Source: Burkholderiaceae bacterium | GTDB lineage: Bacteria; Pseudomonadota; Gammaproteobacteria; Burkholderiales; Burkholderiaceae_C | DNA: 57,859 nucleotides | Reading direction: 5' to 3' | NCBI GenBank assembly: GCA_013360485.1 | Contig: JABWBN010000003.1 | Coordinates: forward strand, 1-57,859 | Part shown: positions 18,354 to 25,359 of the stretch, one piece after another | Layout of the letters: every line of letters begins with the position of its first letter | Position numbering within the stretch: the stretch's first letter is position 1 | Notes under the pieces: model-generated | Databases searched by the model: none | The model's input: only the letters and a program-made list of their open reading frames with translations | What the model was told of the DNA's origin: nothing | Program-made: the position numbers and the translations under genes

Positions 18354-19697
18354 TCAGTAGACACCCTGGGCGCGCATCGCGTCGGCCACCTTCACGAATC
18401 CAGCGATGTTGGCGCCATCGACGTAGTTGATCGAACCGTCAGAGCGCTTGCCGTGGCGAACGCAGTTGTTGTGGATGTCCTTCATGATGGCGTGCAACCG
18501 CTCGTCGACCTCGCCGGCGGACCATGACAGACGCAGTGCGTTCTGCGACATCTCCAGCCCCGAAGTGGCCACGCCGCCTGCGTTGCTGGCCTTGCCAGGT
18601 GCGTACAACGTGCGGGCCTTCAGGAAGACATCCACGGCTTGCAGCGTGCAGGGCATGTTGGCGCCTTCGGCCACACAGAACGCGCCGTTGGCCACCAGGG
18701 TGGCCGCGTCGAGTTCGTCGAGCTCGTTCTGCGTTGCGCAGGGCAGCGCGATGTCGGTGGGCACGTGCCAGGGCCGCTTGCCGGCCTCGAAGTGCAGGCC
18801 GAACTGAGCCGCAAACGCCGACAGGCGTCCGCGCTTGACGTTCTTCAGCTGCATCAGCGCCTGGAGCTTCTCGGTGTCGATGCCATCACGGTCGACGACG
18901 GTGCCATCGGAATCGGAGAAGGTAATCACGCGCGCGCCCAGCTCGATGGCCTTCTCGGCAGCGTACTGCGCCACGTTGCCCGACCCCGAGATCGAGACCC
19001 GCAGGCCGTCGAAGTTGCGATGGGCGCGGCGCAGCATCTCCTGCGCGAAATACACCGTGCCATAGCCGGTAGCCTCGGGTCGCATCAGGCTGCCCCCGAA
19101 CGCGATGCCCTTGCCGGTGAACACGCCGCCGGTGTCGTTCGACAGCTTTTTCATCGCACCGGCCATGAAGCCCACCTCGCGTGCACCGACGCCGATGTCG
19201 CCCGCGGGCACATCGGTGTTGGGGCCCAGGTGGCGGTAAAGCTCGCTCATCAACGCCTGGCAGAAGCGCATCACTTCGGCGTCGCTCTTGCCCTTGGGGT
19301 CAAAGTCGGAACCACCCTTGGCGCCACCCATCGGCAGCGTGGTCAGCGAGTTCTTCAGCGTCTGCTCGAACGCGAGGAACTTCAGGATCGACAGTGTCAC
19401 CGATGGATGAAACCGCATGCCGCCCTTGTAGGGGCCGATGGCCGAGCTGTGCTGGATGCGGAAGGCGCGGTTCACCTGGGTCTGGCCCCGGTCGTCGAGC
19501 CAGGCCACGCGGAACTGGATCACCCGTTCGGGCTCGACGAGACGCTCGAGCAGGGCGTACTCGCCGTACTGCGGGTGGGTTTCGATGAATGGCCACAAGC
19601 TGACCATCACTTCCCGGACGGCTTGCAAAAACTCGGGCTGGTGAGGGTCCCGCCGCGCCACTGCGGCCAGGAAGTCGTCGAGATGGGCGAATTTCAA
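18354..19697 (-). CDS. gdhA: NADP-specific glutamate dehydrogenase
   Basis: Catalyses reductive amination of 2-oxoglutarate to glutamate, the low-affinity ammonium assimilation route. It matches E. coli GdhA over its full length: RDPHQPEFLQAVREVM, SSAIGPYKGGMRFHPSV, TTLPMGGAKGGSDFDPKGK (catalytic lysines), PAGDIGVGAREVGFMAGAMK, the dinucleotide site VSISGSGNVAQYAAEKA and the end GANIAGFVKVADAMRAQGVY. I place the start at a TTG (19697) with GGAGA 7 bases upstream, giving 447 residues as in E. coli. The track start at 19793 adds 32 residues with no family counterpart. IS remnants lie just past the 3' end. Confidence 0.95.
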   Translation of the reverse strand: MKFAHLDDFLAAVARRDPHQPEFLQAVREVMVSLWPFIETHPQYGEYALLERLVEPERVIQFRVAWLDDRGQTQVNRAFRIQHSSAIGPYKGGMRFHPSVTLSILKFLAFEQTLKNSLTTLPMGGAKGGSDFDPKGKSDAEVMRFCQALMSELYRHLGPNTDVPAGDIGVGAREVGFMAGAMKKLSNDTGGVFTGKGIAFGGSLMRPEATGYGTVYFAQEMLRRAHRNFDGLRVSISGSGNVAQYAAEKAIELGARVITFSDSDGTVVDRDGIDTEKLQALMQLKNVKRGRLSAFAAQFGLHFEAGKRPWHVPTDIALPCATQNELDELDAATLVANGAFCVAEGANMPCTLQAVDVFLKARTLYAPGKASNAGGVATSGLEMSQNALRLSWSAGEVDERLHAIMKDIHNNCVRHGKRSDGSINYVDGANIAGFVKVADAMRAQGVY

Positions 19698-20413
19698 AGC
19701 GGTCTTCTCCGGTCGAAAGGAATGGGCGCGCGCCCATTTGTCGGGCGCTGCACACCAACCGCGTGCCCTCTGAGATTTTAGGGGACCCGGCATGCACCAT
19801 CCTGCCCTGACCTTGTGGCACTGCGCAGGTGCAGTGAAGCGATTTGCCGTCGGTGCATGCCAATGCCCTAGCTAGCCCCGGAGCTTGCGGAAACACCCAT
19901 GACAAAGTGCTGGTTGGATGACCCAGCCACGAGGGAGATCTCGTCTTGAGCGGGCCTCTGATGAAACGGGCTGCAGGTCCCGCTGAGTTCGCCAAGCCGG
20001 TGCTTCACCTGTGCCCGCCCATGGTGGCGTTCGCGACCGGGCTGCCATGGGTCAGTCCATTTGGAGTGCTCATTCATTCTTCTGCAATACGCCTACGCCC
20101 CAGTGCGACATGCACTCCAAGATTTGCGTGAAGCACCCTGCGGCAATAAACTTTAGCCATGAGTTTTACCCTGTCCCTAGCCGCGTTCGGCGGTGCATTC
20201 AGCGAGGCGGCATTCTTTGCTGCCGTGTCGCTGTGCACGCCGCAGTTGCGTGCCGGGATGGGGACTCACACCCGTCAGCCGGCCGCACATCCTTAGGCCC
20301 GGCGATCACCTCCACACCAGTTGCGCAAACCTCAGATCGCCGGGCTCCCAGCCCGCGCGTAGATGCGTGTCTCCGACCCGGAGGCACTCAGCTTGACACT
20401 GAAGGAACGCCCC
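19698..20413. other. Intergenic region between divergent gdhA and rnk
   Basis: About 716 bases without a supported gene; it must hold the gdhA and rnk promoters. A 45-codon frame (20159-20296, beginning MSFTLSLAAFGGAFSEA) is hydrophobic but has no ribosome binding site and no known relative. A small inverted repeat CACTGC-GCAGGT-GCAGTG lies near 19820. No tRNA or riboswitch was recognised. Confidence 0.5.
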
Positions 20414-20836
20414 GTGGAAGTGACCACCCTCGAGCGCACGCTCACTGAACTGGACCATGTCCGCCTCCTGAACCTGCTCCGCCGCGATGCACGCGGTGAC
20501 GGTTCACCGCATCAAGTCCGTGCCATCGAAGACGTCTTGGAGGCCTCCGCGCTCGTGCCTTCGCGCGAGGTGGCACCCGACGTCGTGACGATGTATTCGA
20601 AGGTCCTGCTGCAGGACACCCAGACCGGCCAGCGAAACACGCTGACCCTGTGTTACCCCGCGGATGCCGAGCCGGCGGTTGGATTCGTGTCTGTGCTGTC
20701 CCCGGTCGGCAGCGCTTTGCTCGGCCTGCGGGTCGGCAGCATGGCCCGCTGGTCTACCCCTGCTGGCGATGAAAGGGCGGCCGAGATTCTGGCCATCCTC
20801 TTCCAGCCCGAGTCGAGCGGCGACTACGCGATGTAG
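20414..20836 (+). CDS. rnk: Nucleoside diphosphate kinase regulator, Rnk
   Basis: A 140-residue protein with a short helical N-terminus and a GreA/GreB C-terminal-type domain, thought to bind RNA polymerase near the secondary channel. Family motifs are PDVVTMYSKVLLQD, VLSPVGSALLGLRVGS and ILFQPESSGDYAM. The start used is GTG at 20414, with AAGGA 7 bases upstream, which gives the usual Rnk length; the track ATG at 20363 has no ribosome binding site. A second Rnk domain occurs at the end of the operon downstream, fused to an acetyltransferase. Confidence 0.9.
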   Translation: MEVTTLERTLTELDHVRLLNLLRRDARGDGSPHQVRAIEDVLEASALVPSREVAPDVVTMYSKVLLQDTQTGQRNTLTLCYPADAEPAVGFVSVLSPVGSALLGLRVGSMARWSTPAGDERAAEILAILFQPESSGDYAM

Positions 20837-20859
20837 CCGCCGCGTGCAGTCTGGCGGCT
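20835..20859 (+). terminator. Hairpin overlapping the rnk stop
   Basis: AGCCGCC and GGCGGCT are perfect complements around an 11-base loop, starting in the rnk stop codon. No T-tract follows; it could be a weak terminator or an RNA processing site ahead of the usp operon. Confidence 0.4.
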
Positions 20860-20979
20860 GCACACCACGATCGTGGCGACGGCGGGCCTGAACTCCACCT
20901 CCGGGGCGATGCACATCGCTCCGTAGGCACACGCTCGTCTGCCGCCTGTCGGAACACGACTGTTCTCGAGGAGACACAG

Positions 20980-22026
20980 ATGACGTCATTCAAATCCATT
21001 CTGGCGGCAACCGATTTTTCGGTTGACGGAAACAATGCAGTGCGCCGCGCGGCGCTGTTGGCGCATGAGCACGGAGCCCGCCTTCACATCCTGCACGTTC
21101 TGAATGCGGCAGGCTGCAAGCCGCTGCGCGACTGGTTCTCACCGACCTTGGACTTCGACCTCAAGGCCGCACAGGCGCGCGACGCGCTCCGGCGCCTGTC
21201 CGTCGAGATATCGGGTGCCTACGACTTGACCGCCAGTGTCGAGGTCATCGTCGGCGACACGTTCGAGACGCTGATGCAGGCGTCGGAGCATGTCGACCTG
21301 GTGGTGCTCGGACGACGGGGTCACGGCCGCTTCAAGGGATTGCTCGTCGGCAGAACCGTCGATCGCATGCTCCGAATCGGCGGGCGTCCTGTCCTCGTCG
21401 TCAAGACATCGGTGCATGGGACCTATCGGCGTGTCCTGGTACCCATCGACTTCACGGCCTCGTCGGATGCGGCGATTCGCGTCGCTGGCCGGATGCGCCG
21501 CGAGGAAGGCATGCATGTGTTCCACGCCATCAACTCCAAGCGAGAGGCCGTGCTGCGCGATGCCGATGTTCCCGAGCACGTCATCAGGGAGTCGCGCCTG
21601 ATGGAAGAAGGCGCGGTCAACGCTCGCATGCGTCGCAAGGTCTCCAGACTCGGCCTGGACGGCGCGTCCATGAACTATGCGCTGGCGTACGGCCACCCGG
21701 TGCGATCGACCCTGCGTCACGCCCACAGGCTCGGTGCCGACCTCATCGTCACCGGGAAACAGGGTCGTTCAACCTTGGGCAACTTCCTTCTCGGCAGCGT
21801 CAGCAGCCGCGTCCTGTCCGAGGCGTCTTGCGACATGTTGATCGTGCCGCGGCCGCTGGACAGTTCTCCGCCGGAGGCTGCGAAAGCGGTTGCGGCTCGA
21901 CGGAACTCGGAGCGCTACATCGACAACGCGGCCCTTGCCCAGAGCGCGGCAGCGCATGCCGGGGCCTTGACTCATGACCATTGGATCCACAACAAGGCTC
22001 GATTCGTGTCGCGGAGATCGTCATGA
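20980..22026 (+). CDS. Tandem universal stress protein (two UspA domains)
   Basis: A 348-residue cytosolic protein with two UspA folds. Domain 1 (about 1-145) starts FKSILAATDFSVDGNNAVRRAALLA and contains VVLGRRGHG...VGRTVDRML. Domain 2 (about 146-290) starts YRRVLVPIDFTASSDAAIR and has the complete ATP-binding signature G-x2-G-x9-G-S in TGKQGRSTLGNFLLGSVS. About 55 extra residues follow without a recognisable domain. GAGGAG precedes the ATG. The stop overlaps the next start by 4 bases (ATGA), making this the first gene of a coupled operon. Confidence 0.93.
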   Translation: MTSFKSILAATDFSVDGNNAVRRAALLAHEHGARLHILHVLNAAGCKPLRDWFSPTLDFDLKAAQARDALRRLSVEISGAYDLTASVEVIVGDTFETLMQASEHVDLVVLGRRGHGRFKGLLVGRTVDRMLRIGGRPVLVVKTSVHGTYRRVLVPIDFTASSDAAIRVAGRMRREEGMHVFHAINSKREAVLRDADVPEHVIRESRLMEEGAVNARMRRKVSRLGLDGASMNYALAYGHPVRSTLRHAHRLGADLIVTGKQGRSTLGNFLLGSVSSRVLSEASCDMLIVPRPLDSSPPEAAKAVAARRNSERYIDNAALAQSAAAHAGALTHDHWIHNKARFVSRRSS

Positions 22027-22316
22027 GGCTGATGCAAATGCCGTGGACCGCGCTGTTGGACATGCAGCCGCAGAGGAGTCACCAGATCGCATGGTTCGTC
22101 TACGGATGGGTCGAGCGCGAACACGTCCTGAACGTGACCGCCTGTGCGGATTGGTGGATGCGAGCGCTTGGGCTATCGACGGCTCAGGTTAAGGCCTCTC
22201 CGCAGGGTACTCGGAACACTGGTGCGCAGGCCGAGCCCCAGGTGATGGTCCACGACAGTGGCCGAGCCGAAACCCATCGCCGCGGATCTCGGCGTCGACT
22301 GGAGTCGCTCCCATGA
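22023..22316 (+). CDS. Small protein of unknown function in the usp operon
   Basis: A 97-residue frame whose ATG overlaps the usp stop (ATGA) with GGAG 6 bases upstream, and whose own stop overlaps the next gene's ATG (again ATGA). That double coupling is the main reason to accept it; the track lists the frame from 21981. The first two thirds look protein-like (MRLMQMPWTALLDMQPQRSH, QIAWFVYGWVEREHVLN), with aromatic-rich amphipathic segments. The tail is basic and less convincing. No domain recognised. A shorter or non-coding spacer remains possible. Confidence 0.5.
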   Translation: MRLMQMPWTALLDMQPQRSHQIAWFVYGWVEREHVLNVTACADWWMRALGLSTAQVKASPQGTRNTGAQAEPQVMVHDSGRAETHRRGSRRRLESLP

Positions 22317-23194
22317 AAATCTCTTCAACCGCACTCAAGGCAAAGCGCTCCTGTGCAAGCGGCTACCGCTGGTTCGCCCGGCGATTCAAGAGTCCGGCCG
22401 AGTACCAGAGCGTGATCGACGCACTCGTCGCCGACGGACGCGTCGACGACGCCTGCTGGCTGCTTGAGCAGTTCGGCCCCATCAAGTCCGTTCTCGTGGT
22501 CGATGCCATTTCTGCGCATGCCTTCGTCTATGCGGGATCGGTCCAGGTGCGTGGCGAGGTGGATGTCGACGCCATGCTTCGCACGGGGGGCTCGTTGAAA
22601 GCAGGCGGCAGCATTCGCGCCGGCAATGCGATCTGGATCGGCAACGATCTGCACGCCGGTGCTGGCCTGCGCACACTCGGATCGTTGCGCACCGGCGGCG
22701 ACCTGGTCTCGTCCTGGAGCGTCGAGGTGCACGGCGCCCTGACGTGCGGCGGCGACCTGCGGGTCCGCGGAGCCTTGGCCTGTGGGGCGGCGATGCGTGG
22801 CGAGGGTTCGACCGTGGTGGCCGAGGACCTCGAGGTCAACGGCATGATCCATTGCGAAAAGAGCCTGCAGGTCGGCGGCGATCTGGTTTGCACGGAAGGT
22901 CTGCGCGCCGGGCACGGGATCCAGGTCGGCCAGTCGATTCGCACCGGCATGCACATCGACGCCGGCTGGGGCATCGTTGCCGGATCGGACATCACGGGCG
23001 AGGGTGCCATCCGGGCCGGCGAGTGCATCGTGAGCGGCGGCAGCGTCCGGGCGGGCGCCGGCTTCAGCCTCTACGCCGGGCTGAGTGTCCGCCGCGATGC
23101 ATGGCCCTCGTGTGGGCGTGTGGTGTCGCGGACGCGCCCCGAGAATCTGCTCAGCGGCTTCTGGGACCGCGTTCCTTGCGGAGCATCTGCATGA
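22313..23194 (+). CDS. Hexapeptide-repeat beta-solenoid protein in the usp operon
   Basis: A 293-residue protein with an N-terminal domain (KSPAEYQSVIDALVADGRVD) and then about 30 consecutive six-residue repeats covering some 180 residues. The repeat pattern is an aliphatic residue, three variable residues, usually Gly, and one variable residue, for example LKAGGS IRAGNA IWIGND. This predicts a left-handed parallel beta-helix or bactofilin-like solenoid of about ten turns. There is no signal peptide or membrane segment, so it should be cytosolic. Acyltransferase hexapeptide proteins have fewer repeats and extra catalytic loops, which are not seen here, so a structural or scaffold role is more likely. 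It is coupled by 4-base overlaps to both neighbours. Confidence 0.8.
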   Translation: MKISSTALKAKRSCASGYRWFARRFKSPAEYQSVIDALVADGRVDDACWLLEQFGPIKSVLVVDAISAHAFVYAGSVQVRGEVDVDAMLRTGGSLKAGGSIRAGNAIWIGNDLHAGAGLRTLGSLRTGGDLVSSWSVEVHGALTCGGDLRVRGALACGAAMRGEGSTVVAEDLEVNGMIHCEKSLQVGGDLVCTEGLRAGHGIQVGQSIRTGMHIDAGWGIVAGSDITGEGAIRAGECIVSGGSVRAGAGFSLYAGLSVRRDAWPSCGRVVSRTRPENLLSGFWDRVPCGASA

Positions 23195-24108
23195 TCGCCC
23201 CGTTCGGACCCATCCTCGTGGCGACCGATTTCTCCGGGCATGCCCGCCATGCCGCCGCGAGGGCGGCGCGCCTGGCACACGACACCCATTCGGCGCTGAC
23301 ACTGATGCACGTTCTGCCTGCGCAGCCGGTGACGAAGGTCCGCAAATGGCTGGGTGCCTCGAGTGCGCGTGAGCGGAAGGTGTGCGACGAAGCGCGCCGG
23401 CAACTGTGCCAGCTCGCCTCGGAACTTACCAGCGTGCGGCGCGTCGAGTTCGACATCGAGGCTGCTGCCGGCTCCGCCCCGGACGAGATCGTGCGGGCGG
23501 CCGATCGCGTGGATGCGCGGCTGTTGGTCTTGGGTGCACGCGGCGCCGGATTCCTGCGTCGCCTGGTGCTGGGCACCACCTCGCAGCGCCTGGTGCGCCG
23601 CACGGACCGACCCCTGCTGGTCGTGCGGCAGACGGCGGCTCGGTCGTACCGGCGCGTGCTGGTGGCGGTCGACTTCTCACCTCGGTCGCGCCATGCCTTG
23701 AACCTCGCGCAGCGCGTTGCGCCAAACGCGAAGCTCGTGATCCTGACGGTGTTCGAGGTGCCGTTCGAGGGGAAGATTCGCTTTGCCGGCGTCGATGACG
23801 CGACGTTCGAGATCTATCGCAAGCGAGCGCGCGCGGAAGCGCTGCGACAGCTGCACGCACTGGCCCACGAGGCCGGTCTCTCGCCCTCGCAGTGGGAGCC
23901 CTCTGTGGTGGAGGGGGACGCTTCACGACGCATCGTCGAGCAGGAACAGTCACGCAACTGCGACTTGGTCGTGCTGACCCCGCACGGTCAATCGGCCGCC
24001 GCGGACCTGCTGCTCGGCAGCGTGACCAGGCACGTGCTCGTCGAGGGCCATGTCGACGTGCTCTTGTCCACACGAATGCCTGGTCAGCCCATCCGCCCAT
24101 GGGAGTGA
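23191..24108 (+). CDS. Second tandem universal stress protein
   Basis: A 305-residue two-domain Usp. The ATG overlaps the solenoid gene's stop (ATGA); the track ORF starts 149 codons too early. Domain 1 begins FGPILVATDFSGHARHAAARAARLA, with the ATP signature LGARGAGFLRRLVLGTTSQRLV. Domain 2 begins YRRVLVAVDFSPRSRHALNLAQ and ends LTPHGQSAAADLLLGSVTRHVL. Both domains keep the G-x9-G-[ST] part, so nucleotide binding is likely. It is only modestly similar to the first Usp in the operon, so the pair is not a recent duplication. Confidence 0.92.
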   Translation: MIAPFGPILVATDFSGHARHAAARAARLAHDTHSALTLMHVLPAQPVTKVRKWLGASSARERKVCDEARRQLCQLASELTSVRRVEFDIEAAAGSAPDEIVRAADRVDARLLVLGARGAGFLRRLVLGTTSQRLVRRTDRPLLVVRQTAARSYRRVLVAVDFSPRSRHALNLAQRVAPNAKLVILTVFEVPFEGKIRFAGVDDATFEIYRKRARAEALRQLHALAHEAGLSPSQWEPSVVEGDASRRIVEQEQSRNCDLVVLTPHGQSAAADLLLGSVTRHVLVEGHVDVLLSTRMPGQPIRPWE

Positions 24109-24110
24109 AG

Positions 24111-25031
24111 ATGAACCGGCCCTTCGTTTCGCTGTGTCCCGAGATCACCCGGTCTGACGCGCTCAAGCTGATGGGCTGGCTTGAAGACGAGTGCGTGACC
24201 CGCCACCTCAGCGATTCGCGCCATGTCTCCCGGTTCATCGAGCAGGTCATTGATCGGGTTCAGTTGCCCATCCTGACCCATCTGTTCAACCAGGGCGGCC
24301 GCTTCTTCATGGTCTGCGACGAGCATGACCGGCCAGTGGGGTTCGTGCGCCTCGTCATGGCGGGACGGGTCTGCGAGATGGTCCTGGTGATCGGCGACCG
24401 CGACAACTGGGGCCGTCGGCTCGGAGCCAGCGCCATCCGGGAAGCCATGAAACGCGCCTTCTTCGAGATGCGCGCGGAGCGGCTCGTCGCCAAGGTTCAC
24501 CGGGACAACGTGCGTTCGCTGAAGGTGTTCCAGCGATCCGGATTCCTGCTCGAAAGCCAGTCCCCTGCCCTGGTGAGCTTTGCAATGACGTCGGAGCGCT
24601 ATCTCCGGCGCTTGCGCGAAAGCCCCGCAGGTCACACCGACCACATCCACATCGCCGAGACCGATCAGGCAAGGCTCAGGAATCTGATCGCGTTGGACCC
24701 GGCGTCGGCCAGCTTCGAGCTGGAGCACGAGATCGAACGCGCCATCGTCGTCGATTCCCGGCAGATGCCTCGGGATGTCGTGACGATGAACTCGCGCGCC
24801 TTGCTGCACCTGGACGACGATGCGGTGGAAGTAGCGCTGGTCTACCCGGACGACGCGGACGACGCGGACGACAGCGCCCGCAGGCTGTCGGTCTGTGCTG
24901 GGATCGGCACCGCGATCCTGGGTTACCGGGAGGGCGATGCTTTCGACTGGCGACTCCCGGACAGGACCTGCCGCATTCGGATCGGGCGGGTGCTTTACCA
25001 GCCGGAGGCTGCGGGGGACCTTCACCTGTAA
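24111..25031 (+). CDS. GNAT acetyltransferase fused to a Rnk domain
   Basis: A 306-residue fusion. Residues about 1-170 form a GNAT fold: VGFVRLVMAGRVCEMVLVIGDRDNWGRRLGASAI holds the acetyl-CoA site, and NVRSLKVFQRSGFLLE the conserved last strand and helix. Residues about 180-306 form a Rnk/GreA-C-type domain (PRDVVTMNSRALLH, VCAGIGTAILGYREGD, VLYQPEAAGDLHL). A small in-frame DNA repeat encodes DDADDADDS within the Rnk part. The ATG has GGGAG 5 bases upstream and lies 2 bp after the usp stop, so it is the last gene of the operon. The fusion hints at acetylation of something near RNA polymerase; that is inference. Confidence 0.88.
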   Translation: MNRPFVSLCPEITRSDALKLMGWLEDECVTRHLSDSRHVSRFIEQVIDRVQLPILTHLFNQGGRFFMVCDEHDRPVGFVRLVMAGRVCEMVLVIGDRDNWGRRLGASAIREAMKRAFFEMRAERLVAKVHRDNVRSLKVFQRSGFLLESQSPALVSFAMTSERYLRRLRESPAGHTDHIHIAETDQARLRNLIALDPASASFELEHEIERAIVVDSRQMPRDVVTMNSRALLHLDDDAVEVALVYPDDADDADDSARRLSVCAGIGTAILGYREGDAFDWRLPDRTCRIRIGRVLYQPEAAGDLHL

Positions 25032-25335
25032 GCGGATAGGCAGAGCATCCTCTTGCCCGCACCCGTCGCCTTGCCGAGACGCCTGACAGCTGCCCTTCGA
25101 GAATGGCGGCTTGGTTGGATGCGGCCGCTCGGCAATCGACATTTGCACCCCGACCGGCATCGCGCCCAGGGTTCAACTCTCGTCCTCGGCCAGCCTTCGT
25201 ACCGTCAAATCGACTTCTCGATGGACCTCGCGAGCGTCCCAAACGGTCCCGCAGCTACTCTGGTCGAGATGTCAACAATGCGGCCACATCATCAACGAGA
25301 ACTTGCAACCCTCTGATTTATAAAGACTTTTTTCT
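25032..25335. other. Intergenic region between GNAT-rnk and guaA
   Basis: About 300 bases between convergent genes with no supported gene, tRNA or clear terminator. One TGTCAACA, a word also found next to the cores of repeat copies A and B, occurs near 25272, and an AT-rich patch (ATTTATAAAGAC) precedes the guaA stop. If the island model is right, this is the guaA-proximal island end. Confidence 0.4.
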
Positions 25336-25359
25336 GACCGTCACTCCCACTCGATCGTC
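25336..25359. other. Candidate attachment site at the 3' end of guaA
   Basis: This stretch spans the guaA stop codon. Its 13-base core GTCACTCCCACTC recurs exactly at 13842, and the whole 24 bases recur with 4 mismatches at 16225, all in one orientation. The guaA 3' end is a known integration hotspot for genomic islands. Confidence 0.5.

Noticed and set aside
20159-20296. 45-codon hydrophobic frame upstream of rnk
   Set aside because: No ribosome binding site, no family resemblance and no coupling to a neighbour.
22744-23190. N-terminal 149 codons of the track ORF 22744-24108
   Set aside because: Out-of-frame reading of the solenoid gene; the real Usp starts at the ATGA overlap at 23191.
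24849-24875. GACGACGCG tandem repeat as a possible phase-variation tract
   Set aside because: The 9-bp unit keeps the reading frame, so copy changes would only alter an Asp-rich loop; there are under three full copies.
25160-25185. tRNA-like T-arm (GGGTTCAACTC) downstream of the GNAT-rnk gene
   Set aside because: The flanking bases do not form the T stem and no anticodon or acceptor stem could be found.
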